Source: Salminus brasiliensis (lineage: Eukaryota; Chordata; Actinopteri; Characiformes; Bryconidae). From it: DNA of 64,000 nt. Both the position numbers and the translations under genes were made by a program. The stretch is from positions 46,197,594 to 46,261,593 of the forward strand of contig NC_132879.1 in assembly GCF_030463535.1 (NCBI RefSeq). Direction: 5' to 3'. The notes under the pieces are model-generated. The model searched no databases. It was not told the origin of the DNA and worked only from the letters and a program-made list of their open reading frames with translations. Positions 1 to 11,780 of this stretch are shown piece after piece (the first letter of the stretch is position 1; each line of letters opens with the position of its first letter).

Positions 1-276
1 ACAAGAAGGCACAGGTGGCATCCTATCACGGTACCACACTGGAATTCACTGAGCTCCTGAGAGCGACCCATTCTTTCACAAATGTTTGTAGAAGCAGTCT
101 GCATGCCTAGGTGCTTAGTTTTATACACCTGTGGCCAAGGAATTGAACGGAACACCTGAATTCAATGATTTGGATGGGTGAGTGAATACTTTTGACAAAT
201 ATATATACGTACACACACACATATATTTTTAATTAGAATTAGAATATAATTACTTGGTTGGTAGCGGTATACGCAC
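1..276. other. ttll12 intron 7 (partial)
   Basis: This is intronic sequence 3' of the seventh ttll12 coding exon on the minus strand, running off the left edge. I see no further TTL exon here. A short TA/CA-rich tract lies at about 199-230. Confidence 0.7.
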
Positions 277-393
277 CTATAGTCTCGAACATGAGAATAT
301 TTCCAGAGCACATCAGCTTCATCTTCATCTTCAGTGAACATGAAGCGTGGATGTTTCAAATGGTCCAAAACTTGCTTCATCTCCGAGTACACC
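277..393 (-). CDS. ttll12: ttll12 coding exon 7
   Basis: The acceptor is TATAG before 393 and the donor GTGCGT follows 277. It enters in phase 2 and leaves in phase 2. It encodes VYSEMKQVLDHLKHPRF through WKYSHVRDY, matching the human block KVYTDVQQV...HPRFTLT...FNFSHFKDY. This is the last ttll12 exon in the window. Confidence 0.95.
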
Positions 394-3300
394 CTATAGA
401 GCACAGACACAGATGAACAATATCTTGATATGCAGGCATTACTAACATATAAACTAAGCCAAGTAGACTTTATAGTGGAGACCAATTCTGTGACCAAATA
501 CAGCACAGTACTGTACTATTTACATTCATATGCTCAGATTTCCACAAACTCAAACCACACATTTGAATGTACAGATCCTCCAAGGGTTGTATCTGGAACT
601 CTCCAGAGAAGATGAATTGTTTTAATGCTGTAGAAATAGAGACTACATTGTATGGACAAATGTATTGGGACACCTGCTTATTCATTGTTTCTGTTTATAT
701 ATATACTATAATACTCTACTCTTCGCCCAGGTCAGGATGTTGGATGATCACCATGTAGCAGAGAAGTCCAGATCACATTCACAAAACGTTTCAGGTCGTC
801 CGTGAGTTAAACCAGACGTCTGACCCCAAACCACTGACATGGACACTTCATCCTTTAGAATGCACTGGGTCCTATCTTAAGTCAATAAAACAGTAATAAA
901 GACTGGGACACATTTTACTCCCTTATGGAGGGCAGACGAGTGTTCATTCCAGGGCACCTTAATTGATGTTCAGTCTTGCTACAGAGATCACAGCTCTGAT
1001 ATAGCTGTTTCTTTAACACACCCAGGTGACCAACACATTCTATGCCATCTCACAGTCCAAGAAAAACGCTCACAATGAAGGACCTATCTTACTAATCTCA
1101 TTAAACTTGTGATGTCACTTTGCTACCTATTGTTACCCACATAGGTATGTCCCTTATACCCACAGGTTAATAGAGTTTAGCATGCATGTAAGACACACAT
1201 ACATACTTTTAGCAAAAGAATATAAGCTTATAACGAAAGAATAAGCTTAATTCACAAAGAATCTAGCCCAGCCGGATCATATCCTACAGAATTCCTCTAT
1301 ACACACACATGCGCGCGCACACAGAGACACAAACATAATAACATCAGAAGCGTTTCAGTGTGTAGAAACTCTGACTTTGCAATTACAGCATCTTAAGCTT
1401 CATTTTTTTACTGGGCTTGAATCCTCTAATGTTTAAGAAAATCTCTTTGGCCTGGGTCCTTAGTGGGGAGTCAAACTGACACCGAACGCAAGTAATTTTT
1501 ATACATCTTACACCCTGTGCAAAGCACGTTGCAATGCTTGTTGCTATCTTACACACCGCCCATCTATTTTCACACCTTCCGCCTGCATTGTTGAAATAGC
1601 AATGGTGCTTGCGAATATTGCAGTCAATGAAAGGCAGATACAAAACTTTATTCAACCATAAAGTTTTAAAGGTTTAAAGACTAAGGCACTACTGTAAAAT
1701 TACCCAGACAGCCAGTGTTGCCCAATGGAGTCTGAATAAGTCTACATGTGGTTTATGTAGCTTTTCTTATCTGGATATATATATTTTTTTTTTATAGTTG
1801 TGGTTGTTTGGTCCCGCTTATCTTTTATTATATTTGTTATTTCTAAAAAAAAAAAGTTACTCTCATGTCCAAATCTCTCTTGATGACCTTTTTTAAAAAT
1901 GTGAGGACATCCTCAAGACTAAGCTGTCAGATATTTCCTCATAACGTTTTCAAAAAGTTTAAAGACATTATCCTGAAACAGCCAAAAATACAGTCCTTAA
2001 ATACAGGCTTAAATACAGTCCTTATCTCTACATCATGATGATGATCTACACACATGTACAGCGTGTCTAGTCCCTGTAGAGATGTATTGGCAATAGACTA
2101 GAAATCTCATGAGCACATAAACATGCACCTGTTGGCACCATGCCTAATGCCAGACATGGTCTAGAAGGATACAAAGCAACAACTGAGTGCAGAAATACCT
2201 TACTTACTTTAGAACTTTGCCCTCTGGCACGCTGTGGGCTGGAATTTCCACTGGGAGCTTCTCCTTGTTCTCCTGTAATATGGTCTAGAGGAAAATAAGA
2301 AATAAAAGACAACGAAATGTGGCATTACTGACACATAAAACAACATGCCAATGACATTCTTATACAGGCTAACATCTAGGCTATTTAACATCCTGTTGCT
2401 TAATACTGGGAGGAGAAAAAAAAATTATCAACCATGGCTTTTTCGACTACAGTATGGATCCCACCTGCCTTTTCATTGAGTAAAATTCAATGAATAGGCC
2501 CCTGTAAAAAGCATTTTGCCCCACTGCAGCCTAAATTTGCTACATCAATCATCTTGACAGAAGCTGTTTGGCGGCAGCAGGCCATTCTGAAACTTGTATC
2601 ACAATAATGAATGTTTTTATTACGGTCACAGTTCTTAGTACTTAGTAATACTGAAGGAATTACAATTAAAATGAAGAATCACATACTTCAAATTGTGTAA
2701 TGTGGGACTATTGTGGTTTCCAGATAATAGTAGTACACAGTCAGATGATTATTATCTCTCACATATACCATATGTGTTCCATTAGCTTCATTCTCTTAGT
2801 TTATTATATCTAGACTAACATACTAATAGACTTATTCATAACTTTCGGGTGGACTTTTTACTGCCCCATGTGAAAGGGACCACAAATCAGTTACTTCCCT
2901 TCACTCGAAGTGGAACAAACTAGCTACTCCTCCAGTCCTAAGTGTAGGCCTTATCTGTTTTCCCTATGCTGGCCACAGTGAGCTACTGTTCAAGTGACCT
3001 CGAAGTTGCATACCAACTCGTTTGGAAATCTCCAGGTGTAAGGGGCTTCTCAAACATTGGTTTGTCTTCTGTGAACCAATGGAAAGTGACAACACCCCAT
3101 TGGGGAGATATATAACCTTTTGTGACTTGGTCAACCTTTAGAGATCTCTGGGTATTTGCCAGGAGCTTCTCCCCAGGTGAAAGCTTTTCAATAAATATAT
3201 TACTTTGGAGCATTAATTGTGACTCTGTGATTTTACTGATTTCTGCTTATTTAGAAAATTTCCACCACACTATACACCCTAGTGAGCAATAAGTTAATCA

Positions 3301-5894
3301 CTCAGGTTAAGAGATGTCTGATGAAGAGTGGTCGTCAACAATTGGAGTCACAAGTTCAGCAAAAGTTAGAGTTTTTATGAAAGCACTATTAACCCCTTAA
3401 CACACTAAGGTACATTACTCTACAGGGGTACTTCTACAGAGACCTCTGTACAAACTGGTGGGGCTATTCTTTGGTAACAGACGCTTTTAATAGCGCTTTC
3501 GGCCTGCTGGTGGGCCATAGAGCCTTAGGCAGTCAAGATACACACAATATTTTTACACTGAACTTCAACCAGATTCTCATCAGACAGACAAAGGGCTTTT
3601 TATTACTGGTATTGTCCTTAAAAACTTATTTATATTTACCAAACACTGCACTCTGAATGTCATCAGCAGTCTACCATGAACGTACAAGGTGTTTTTTAAA
3701 CCTTTGCTGATGGGGCCATGGGAACAGACTACTTTCCAATTTAGAAAAGGCTTATCTCTTTACAAGCTCATAGTGTGGGATGAAAGCAGTAGACAACAAG
3801 AGGAAAACATCATGTTCTCCTTGGGGCAAAGTGCCTTCAGGTCATCACTGCCTGAAGGAGGGAATCATTATCTTTGAGTCGCAGTCTTTGAGGATTTAAA
3901 CAGGTGGTTGATGAATAGCATGTTATGAATGTTTTCGCACTTCTCTGATGGCACTATTAAAGACTTCTCATTTACTTCAAGAGTCATTTCATTTCTCTTA
4001 TTTTCTAAACAATTATTGCATCAAAAGCAAAATGCTTGTGGTGGAAATCTGGAAAGAAAATACTTCTGACCAAAAGTTTAATAAGCTTTCTGTAGAAACT
4101 GCAACAGAAACTGATGTAGAGATTTGAATAAAAGCATTTAAAAAGTGTATGAGCAAAATGAGAGAAAAAGGCCAACTGGGCTCTCTCAGGGCCTCTGCCA
4201 ATGGCCAGCAGCATGACCGGGATTCTAACCAGTGACAACGCCATAGTCCACTCAGGGTCTCACTGAATCTTTATTTTGAAGTATGAAAGAATGATAAATG
4301 CCTAAAAATATGTAAGAAATGGATGCAGCAGGGTTCTCCAAAAAAAAAAAAAAAAATTAAGGATGGACTATTTAATAAAATATTGGGAAAATGGATCCCA
4401 ACTCACCATATTAGTGAAGCAAGCACATGTAAATAACTACATCTGTATGAAGTGCATGTGAAGCACCATGTAATATTGTGTAATTCCATGTTGCTAATTC
4501 CATGTCGTAAAATGTCCTTGTATGCATGTGGTATATGCTGGATCTGCTAGGCTGCCTTTGTTTGCCCATATTTGTAACCATTTGTTTTATCCCTCTGTAT
4601 TTAGTTTTTTACATGTAGTCCTCTTAGAGGGAATTGCAAATTCTGAGGAAAAAATAAAAACGTAAGAAATGGAATAATAACTGAATAAACCTCATAGAAG
4701 GATTTCTATCATGTAATATTTCAATTATCCTGAATACGTCAATCAATACAATTCAATACTTTTGAATAATGGTATTTAACACATTTTGGAAGAGTTGGAA
4801 TGACCACAGGATTGGATTAGGATTAACTGAAAGGTTTATGCTAATCTTTAAAGATGTGTGTATGTGTATTTAGGCAGAACACAGCTGTATACAGACGTGT
4901 GTTTTTTTCCCTAGGCTACTGCAGCAAGTGGGATATGCCTACTAATGTCACCTGATGATAACAAAGTTTTACTGCAAACAAACCTCATAATAAAGGTCAG
5001 TGGGCTCCGCAGTCTCGTCGCTTACTGATTCCAGGTCTGCTGGTATCCATGGCAACAGTCTACACTTCCTCACCAGTGAGTCAGTTTCTCTGTAGGCGTA
5101 ATCCCTCGTCACTTCATCTGGAGGAGACAGCAAGCATAAGACACTCCAAACCAAACCGCTGTTAAAAAGTAGGCAGGTTAACAGAACTTCAGAAGTATGA
5201 TGAGAGCAGCTCATTATGGCATGTCGGGGACGATGAAGATAAAAAGTTTTTACAAGCGTGATGTAAAATCTATGCTAATGTATAGACAGACATATCTTTA
5301 GTGCTTTGTTTCTTACTGCTTGAATGTAAAAATGATACACATGCTTTGAACACCTTGGCACCACTCTCTAGTTGGTATGAGAGCACCTTATTAAGTAAAT
5401 TTTCACCACAAGTGTTCTTAGATTTTCTTTTAATAAAACCTAATTAGGTCCAGCGGACTAAGGCGCTGCCACTATGATCCATGAATCACTGGATCAAATC
5501 TTGGCTTGCCGTCAGCAGCCGGAGTCAGAGAGTGCTCAATTGGGCTTGTTCTTTCAGGGTTGATGGCATATTTTCCCTACATCACTCTTTTAGCGTGATG
5601 TTAGGAATTTTTTTTCCTGCTTTCCACCCTGGAGAGAGCAAGGCCAATTGTGCTCTTTCGGGGCCTCTTAAGAAGAATTAAGAGGAATTAAGAAAAAAAA
5701 AGTCTAAGCAGTCTAAGAAGTATTAGCTGATTTTCTCTCCCTTTTCTTAAAAATTGTGAAATATGTAAGTGTGTATTAGGTGCCTTAAAAAAAAACAAAC
5801 AAAAAAAAAAACTCTACAGCACCCCATTACCCCACCACATCTTTGTCAGTCATATTGAGGTAGCCAGTGAGTTCCTTGTATCGCTTTAAGCAAA

Positions 5895-5926
<32 letters not shown>

Positions 5927-8900
5927 GTACCAGAAGTGTGCTGAATTAGTTTTTTTTGTTTTTGTTTTTTCAAACCTGGAGATGATTATTACAGGGGAGT
6001 AAAAAGGGAATGAAACTGGATGCAAAATTAACAATACTCCTCTAACAGGTACCTAAATGCTATAAATAATGCATAGTGTGTGTATATATGCATGTGCATA
6101 CAGAGCAGATCATAAGGGTATTCTAAAAGGTTCTGTAGAAGATTGGCGGTGGGGAGGTCTGACAGTATTCTCTATAAATGTAAAAGATCCTCATAACCAA
6201 ATAAGGTAGTGCCTTAAACGTATTGCAACATATTGATTTTTTGGCTGTTGGTCCAGTTACGGTATGTCGTTCCGCAACTGTGATCCAATGTTGTCCTTCA
6301 GTTCTGAAAAGTTTCTACTCCTCTTGAATTAGGCTGCAAAACACCCCTGGTCCTTTCAGGCACAAACAGAAGAGAAAGCAGCATCTCCACATTTTCCAAT
6401 AAACCAATGAAGCCACCATATATATATATGTGATCAGGAATTTCACTTATATCAAATTCATTTAGCCAGGTGCAGTACTTGTATCCTCATGATCTATGCA
6501 TGCATTGCATGCTATGCATATTAGTATAGGATTTATGGGCCGCCACAGGTCAGGTTTTATGTATCAGCTTCTCCTCACACTTTGTGTCTAGGTCTTATCA
6601 TGTTTTCCTCCACCAAAGCCTAGCTAACAACTGCTAGCTAAAAACTGTTTGATGCAAGAAGGAAAAAATGTTAAAAGTTCAAAATCATCAATGATAAACC
6701 AAAAGTCAGATAGATAAATAAAAAGGGGCCAGTCAGATTTCCAGCTTGATTGCTCTGTCTGTTTCTCCAATCAATACACTACTGAGGTTTTTGCCTAAGG
6801 TCACATATGAAGGAAATTAGTCTATGCTAGCACATTCCAAAGGACAAATAGACCACCCTCTACCTTCCTCTACCCAGCAGGTTGGGTTTTGGTTGAATAG
6901 TCTGCTTGTCAGAGAGAAAGATTTGCAGAGCACGTCTGCCTTAAGGGCCTAATGATTATATGCTGTAATTGTATTAAATGACTGATTCATAAATATGGTA
7001 CAACATATATAGGATGCGTGTGTGTGTAAATACACACACACCTGTCTAATGCAAGGCATAGGCTAGAGGGGTATAAAGCCTCCCAGTGTTCTCTGGAATG
7101 ATCATGCTCCATCATAAATTTGAGAGGTCCTCAAGATGTGAGGTGGTGATAGGGGTGCTGATAGGGAAAATATATTACACCGGGCCCCACCACCACTGCT
7201 GCCCCAATCTTAATAATTTCATATTAAAACAAATGAAGGCCCCCTGTCGGCCACAGACCCTGTGAACTGTCCTAGCTTTTCCTCCTCATACGACATGGTG
7301 GTGATCATCCAGCATCCTGACCTCACTAACACTCTTGTCAAGAAATTGTAACTTTTTTTGTTCTCTATTAACCAGTGAAATGTAACAGAAATATATCATT
7401 GCTTGTATATAATTCAAAAAAATAGTTTAAGTGCTGAGTTAAAATAGGCTGTGTGCTTACCTCCATTCTCCAGGTCCTGAAGAGGCCAGAGCACAGAATA
7501 TGCTATTTGCTGAGGAGCATAGAACAAAGGGGCCATGCAGCAGGATGGCTGAGAGGAGTGCTGCACCTGAGAGCCAAATTCATCCATAATGTACCAGACC
7601 GGCACTTTCTCCTCTGCAGACTGCAACACACACATCCACCATTACTCAGAAATGAGCAATGCATCAATACACAACACAAGATTTCATGGGTCTTAAAGAA
7701 AACAGTATGATTTCTTGCAATTAAAAAAACAAACAAAAACAAAACAACTTTTCAGTAGAAGCATTTTTACCCCTTGTGACAGCTGATACGTCTGGTTCAA
7801 TTTCCACATGTTGTCCAGCACCAGTTCCACAATGTCTGGGTCAGGGGCTTCCCCATGGAAAGGCAGGCCCATTAAGCTAGCCATTCGCCCCAACAGCCCC
7901 GGGATCTCCATCAGCTGCTGCCTTGCACTCTCCACCCGATATGTCCATGCATGGTCCACCAGGTAAACGCTGCAAAGGAACACAGAGAGGTCCTAAGCCT
8001 GCACTGCAACGGGTACAGCAGATGTTGTGACGTAAGTGACAGAATGTCTGTCGTAAAAGAATTATAATAGAAACAAAATTCATGAAAATAGTTATCCTCA
8101 TGATAACACAAGGACTGCGTAGATGTGTAGACATGACTGTTATGTACAAGTGGTTGGAGGATGACCATTTGAGTGGGTGAGGTAAGTGAGGCCTCTTTAG
8201 AGATACACCTGGTCATACATTAGGGGCCAGAGTGCTGTGGGTTTGACATGTCTCCTCTAGAAAAAAGTATTTTAAGTGGTTTAGAGGACAGTTCCAGAAG
8301 TAGGCTTGTGATCAGACCAAACCCCAAAACAGCCTTACTTAGTTGAGATAGTGGGTTAACACAGAACTAAGTAACAGTTGGATTAGTAGGAGATGTTTGT
8401 TTGTCCTTTATTTAAGCAGGGTCACACATAGGTTCAAATTTCTTGTGCAAGAGAGCCCTGGCCAAGACTGAATGAGTTCCACAAAAACTCACAGAGAAAT
8501 GCACAGTGAGACAGGGCGAGAGCCAGAGACGTGTATCTTGTCTTTACAGCCTCATAATTCCAGATGTGAGTCACATACGATCTGGCAGTGATCAAAAAGG
8601 ATAAGAAATGTTGAGCAGGGGAAACCCCCAAATTATGCCTCACAGGATCACTCCAGGGCAAGGCCTGGGAACGCGGAGGTACAGAATGAATAGAAGGAAA
8701 GAACGAATGGAGCCCACTTTCATCATGTACATGTACTTTCCTACTTCTAGGCTAATGTTCAGGATCATTAACATGCATTTTATTGTGATTTATTTGCAAG
8801 TACTAATACAGCAAATATTGTGCAAATACGGATACGCAGCAAACGTAAGGATGAAATTAACCAGGCTACTATTTCCTTACACAGACAACCAAGGAACTTA

Positions 8901-9693
8901 GTGAGATACACATTATACAAATATACACTCCCCATACCTTTAATAGAAACACTTACTTTGGACCTAGACCCACGGACCATTCTATCAGCTACCATCTACT
9001 GTGCTGCACCAACTGCCAACCACTAGTCAATTTTCAACCATAGGGCTGCTGTTGAGTAGATACTGAATTGCCAAGCTTTGGAAATTCACTTACACTGCAG
9101 TATACAGTTATTTAACACACTCTGTGCCACATTTCCTACAGGGCTAACAGACCTATAAGCCTGTTCCTCATTTTGCATTGAATCAGGTCTGTTTGCGCAA
9201 GAAAATGACCAAACTGTGGTGGATTATGGTTCTTAAAGACCAGAACTGATTCTTTTTTAGTTTTATTAAGATTTCTAATAATAGTCTTACGGTCCTTTTA
9301 ACCTAGGACTGCATTGGGGACCAGCTAGCAAGCTTCCAAGTGAATCATTCTTGAAAAAAGGACGCAACATCCATGCAGTCGTAGTAAAAACGCTGGGCTA
9401 AAACGTAAAGGGAAGGCAGCGCCTTCATCGCTCCGCTCTCCACTAATGACAGTGTTCTAGTATGTGTATAGCCAATGAAAGCAGCCACTACAGAGCAGCT
9501 CTGCTGCCCTCACCTGGTTGCATCACAGGCTTGCAGGCCACTCTCCCTGGTCACTATCACTTTGTAGGACACTTCAGTGCCAGGGTTGGTCCTGCTGTGG
9601 ACATTTTCGTCTTCCTCTCCCTCCTCATCACCATCCTCGTCTCGTTCCACCCGCATGATGCCGAATACTTCCCCTGCATCAAACACCTAAAAA

Positions 9694-9729
<36 letters not shown>

Positions 9730-11662
9730 TCATTCTCAGGATTGTCGCACTTTGCATCCTTAAGACATATGGTTAATATCATCAACTAGGAAAATCACTG
9801 ACATGCAACCTGCTACTATTACTTTAATAAATAAATGAACATGTAATGCTAAAGAAAAACTAAATAAACATTTAAAGCTGGTGTTTCCTAACAAATATCA
9901 GCCTTTTGGCATGTCCACATGACAGACATTACATTTGAGTAGATTATTAAAAGTAAAGAAAAATATCTTTTTTATTTTATTAACATTATAATGAACTTCT
10001 TTCATGAAAACTGTTGTTTTTCTAGAATTCTGTACATTTTTCTAAATATTACAGCAATTTCTGTCATAACATCAGACAGACCAACAAGTAACAATACATG
10101 ACATCCAGTAGGTTAAAGTCTCATAGGATACTTATATATTTCACGAACATCTACCTAAAGAAACAAGTGTAATTAAAAAAAAGAATAATGTGGAAATCTA
10201 ATCCATATTCAGAAGACCCTCATTTTAAAGACTAGTGTTGCACCAATACTGTATCAGTGTATCGGCGAAACTGGCTCTTACACACAGTATCGTATCGGCA
10301 ATAGAGAGGACCGATACCATAAAGCTTACTGATGCCCCCCCTTTTTTTTTTTTTACTTTGTTATTAAACCAAACATTTAAACAACCAGTAAAAGCCAGTC
10401 GGAAACAGTTATTTAGTAATTCCCATTAAACAGATATTTAACGAACTTCATTAATGACTTCACTAATGAACTTTTACATTTACAGCACTTTTTCTTTCCA
10501 TGGTGTTTTTTTGGTCCTGAAACTAGAAGTTGAGTTAAAGCAGCTTGTTTAAAGGCGACACACTAAAGTTCAGCACCTTTTTACACAGAGACGTGTAATG
10601 AATGTGAAATTGCTGCATAAGCACTTTTTATTTATAAAAAAAAAAAAAAAAAAACATGTAGTAAAAAGCTGTTCATTCAAATTTACCAAGATTATGCTTC
10701 CCTACTCGCATGTGTTTCTGTACTGTGGCTATTTTTATTTTTTCATATCAAATGTGCAGTTCCTCAACCAGGAAATGCTGCTCTTTTAATCTTACTATAT
10801 CTTATTTGGAATAACCTATAAAAAGTGGAGCACTATAAATATCAGGACTTATAGCCATCTATCAAGTATTTAGGTCAGAGTTGGTATCGGTATCAGTACT
10901 TGGTATCGGCAGATACTTGAAAATGTTGTATCAGCATCGTAGAGGGAAAAGTGGTATTGGTGCATCCCTAGTAAAGAAGATCATACTAACAGAGGAACCT
11001 GGAACTTTAAGTTTGGGTAAAAAGACAGAGGGTTGGTTTAGAATCAGAGATGTGTGTGTGTGTGTGTGTGAAATCATTTTGAGGACATCATCACCACCTT
11101 TTCCAGATCAGATCAAGCCTGTGAAGCTCAATGTTTCAACATTGTTGAAAAAAAAATTAATGTTATTTTGCAAAGTACAGAAGTATCTGATGTAAGCAAT
11201 ATCTGATGTTAGCATAGAAAGACAGCACTATTTATCACAATACCTTAAAATCATCACATTTCTGAATGTGATGGGACTGCATGGTTAGTCAGGGGGAACC
11301 AATCCCAAAAAGCACTGGTTGCACGGGTGCTGTGCACAGCGGCCGGCAGCGGACCACGTACTCGCTGCCCTTGTGTCATCACACAGATAAGTGTGTGTGG
11401 GTAAGGATAAACGATCTGTTAAAAAGCACATAAAGGGAATCCCTCGTGTTTACAGTGCTGTCAGACTCACAGTCCCGTCAGTCAGAGCTCAACGCCGCCT
11501 GTAGCGACTGCGCATGCTCGTGTGTACCTCGTTGCTGAGTTTATAGTGAAGGCTCCTCCAGTACAGTGGCGGGATCCCGGCCGCCTTCAGAACAGGAGTG
11601 TGTAAAGCCAGGAAGGCTTTATATTCCTCGTCTTCCTCTCCGTTCACATTCCCGTTCTCCAT
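277..11662 (-). CDS. ttll12: Tubulin-tyrosine ligase-like protein 12, N-terminal half (coding exons 1-7, continues off the left edge)
   Basis: Seven minus-strand exons join in frame: 11528-11662, 9514-9686, 7771-7969, 7461-7620, 4984-5117, 2208-2284 and 277-393 (995 nt, 331 codons plus 2 nt). The product follows human TTLL12 with few gaps. Recognisable blocks are VFDAGEVFGIM (from residue 46), KVIVTRESGLQA, LVDHAWTYRVESARQQL, NQTYQLSQG, PVWYIMDEFGS, DEVTRDYAYRETD, LQENKEKLP and HPRFMFTEDEDEADVLW. An acidic stretch at about residues 59-74 is typical of the family. In known members this half carries a SET-like domain, and the TTL-like ATP-grasp domain is C-terminal, outside the window. TTLL12 lacks demonstrated ligase activity; it has been linked to tubulin detyrosination, histone H4K20 methylation and dampening of RIG-I signalling. 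The start at 11662 gives MENGNV; an in-frame upstream Met at 11695 (MCFELEV) is possible but has no counterpart I know. All introns are GT-AG. Confidence 0.96.
394..2207. other. ttll12 intron 6
   Basis: No exon is seen. The 5' half is unique-looking AT-rich DNA with no recognised element, and a repeat copy lies at 2050-2177. A short match to that repeat's 3' part (GGATGTTGGATGATCACC) occurs inverted at about 735-753. Confidence 0.6.
2050..2177 (+). repeat. Interspersed repeat, copy A of the TCTAGTCCCTGTAGAG family
   Basis: Contains TCTAGTCCCTGTAGAG, ACCTGTTGGCACCATGCCTA and ATGCCAGACATGGTCTAGA. The same ordered blocks recur at 7046-7341, 40767-41095 and 41379-41760. It is a 5' part only. Confidence 0.7.
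2208..2284 (-). CDS. ttll12: ttll12 coding exon 6
   Basis: The acceptor TCTAG precedes 2284 and the consensus donor GTAAGT follows 2208. It encodes TILQENKEKLPVEIPAHSVP then EGKVL plus two bases of Lys. It aligns with human AILEENKEKLPLDINPVVHPHGHIFK. Confidence 0.93.
2863..3270 (+). mobile_element. Possible degenerate solo LTR
   Basis: The order resembles an LTR: a TATA-like GATATATAACC at about 3105, an AATAAATATATT poly-A-like signal at about 3191, then a short downstream segment ending in CCACCACA. I could not define a TG start with a matching target duplication, so the boundaries and the call itself are tentative. Confidence 0.3.
3389..3520 (-). mobile_element. Small TTAACCCC-ended MITE-like element, copy 1
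   Basis: Starts TTAACCCCTTAA. It shares TATTCTTTGGTAA and CTTTCGGCCTGCTGG with the reverse complement of 18619-18699. Two dispersed copies with the same TTAA-rich end suggest a short non-autonomous DNA transposon. Confidence 0.5.
4158..4252 (-). mobile_element. tRNA-derived SINE fragment (reverse)
   Basis: Its reverse complement reads GAGTGGACTATGGCGTTGTC, GGTTAGAATCCCGGTCATGC and GAGAGCCCAGTTGGCC. This is a decayed version of the SINE at 5446, including a B-box-like GGTTAGAATCC. Confidence 0.6.
4984..5117 (-). CDS. ttll12: ttll12 coding exon 5
   Basis: The acceptor CCTCCAG precedes 5117 and the donor GTTTGT follows 4984. It encodes DEVTRDYAYRETDSLVRKC, LLPWIPADLES and TDLYYE, close to human EEVTRDFAYGETDPLIRKCM. 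It exits in phase 0. Confidence 0.95.
5446..5672 (+). mobile_element. tRNA-derived SINE copy
   Basis: The head AGGTCCAGCGGACTAAGGCG resembles a tRNA 5' arm/A box. A decayed B box (GGATCAAATCT) follows about 35 nt on, then the CAGCCGGAGTCAGAGAGTGC body and a poly-A-rich end. It is a retroposon and not a functional tRNA. Confidence 0.65.
5892..5925. repeat. (AAAT)n microsatellite
   Basis: About eight uninterrupted AAAT units inside ttll12 intron 4. Confidence 0.95.
7046..7341 (+). repeat. Interspersed repeat, copy B of the TCTAGTCCCTGTAGAG family
   Basis: Keeps the central block (AGGCATAGGCTAGAGGGGTA, TTCTCTGGAATGATCATGCT) and the 3' block (GGTGATCATCCAGCATCCTG, CTCACTAACACTCTTGTC). An unrelated stretch lies between them. 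Confidence 0.65.
7461..7620 (-). CDS. ttll12: ttll12 coding exon 4
   Basis: The acceptor TTGCAG precedes 7620 and the donor GTAAGC follows 7461. It encodes SAEEKVPVWYIMDEFGS, then APLFYAPQQIAYSVLWPL. Human TTLL12 reads TAEEKMPVWYIMDEFGS and FYMPQQVAYTLLWPL here. Confidence 0.96.
7771..7969 (-). CDS. ttll12: ttll12 coding exon 3
   Basis: The acceptor TTTGCAG precedes 7969 and the donor GTAAAA follows 7771. It encodes VYLVDHAWTYRVESARQQL, PGLLGRMASLMGLPFHGE and MWKLNQTYQLSQG, collinear with human IFLIDHAWTCRVEHARQQL and MWKFNQTYQLAHG. Confidence 0.96.
7970..9513. other. ttll12 intron 2
   Basis: No exon and no clear repeat are recognised in this interval. Confidence 0.55.
9514..9686 (-). CDS. 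ttll12: ttll12 coding exon 2
   Basis: The acceptor TTTTTTAG precedes 9686 and the donor GTGAGG follows 9514. It encodes VFDAGEVFGIMRVER, an acidic run, then TEVSYKVIVTRESGLQACDAT. The human block is FDAGEVFGIMQVEE...YKVIVTRESGLQA. A (TG)n tract lies just upstream of the acceptor on the coding strand. Confidence 0.97.
9699..9724. repeat. (AC)n microsatellite abutting the ttll12 exon 2 acceptor
   Basis: 13 AC units. On the ttll12 coding strand this is a (TG)13 followed by a T-rich tract and the AG acceptor 12 nt away. Confidence 0.95.
10233..10971. mobile_element. Non-autonomous hAT-like element
   Basis: The left end TAGTGTTGCACCAATAC and right end GTATTGGTGCATCCCTAG are near inverted complements, followed inward by repeated GTATCGG motifs typical of fish hAT non-autonomous elements. 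Flanks share TAAAGA, consistent with a decayed 8-bp duplication. No transposase is recognised. Confidence 0.7.
11528..11662 (-). CDS. ttll12: ttll12 coding exon 1
   Basis: ATG at 11662-11660 gives MENGNVNGEEDEEYKAFLAL and ends KLSNE at a GTACAC donor. It matches human LAEFAALHGPALRASGVPERYWG...HKLEHE in pattern. The alternative in-frame ATG at 11695 would add 11 residues. Confidence 0.92.
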
Positions 11663-11780
11663 CTTCAGCTTCCAGACTTCCAGCTCAAAACACACGTGTA
11701 GAGCCCGGCCCCCTGATGCATCATGGGAACTCGCGTTAAAGGGCCGGTAACGTTACACGATTAGGGAGCCTGTTGTGACC
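11663..11780 (-). promoter_or_regulatory. ttll12 promoter / 5' UTR region
   Basis: CpG-richer DNA directly upstream of the first codon, containing ATGCATCATGGGAACTCGCG and GGGCCGG blocks and no TATA box. Placed only by position next to exon 1. Confidence 0.5.

Larger units (their letters stand above)
2285..4983. other. ttll12 intron 5
   Basis: No exon is seen. It holds an LTR-like candidate (about 2863-3270), a TTAACCCC MITE-like copy (3389-3520), a reverse tRNA-SINE fragment (4158-4252) and a poly-A run near 4340. Confidence 0.6.
5118..7460. other. ttll12 intron 4
   Basis: No exon is seen. It contains a tRNA-SINE (5446-5672), an (AAAT)n microsatellite (5892-5925), a short TA run at about 6418 and repeat copy B (7046-7341). 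Confidence 0.6.
9687..11527. other. ttll12 intron 1
   Basis: No exon is seen. It holds the AC microsatellite next to the exon 2 acceptor, a hAT-like element (10233-10971) and a short (TG)n at 11051-11069. Confidence 0.6.

Noticed and set aside
5446..5520. Possible tRNA gene
   Set aside because: The A-box-like and B-box-like parts belong to a SINE head; the B box is mutated and no acceptor stem closes.
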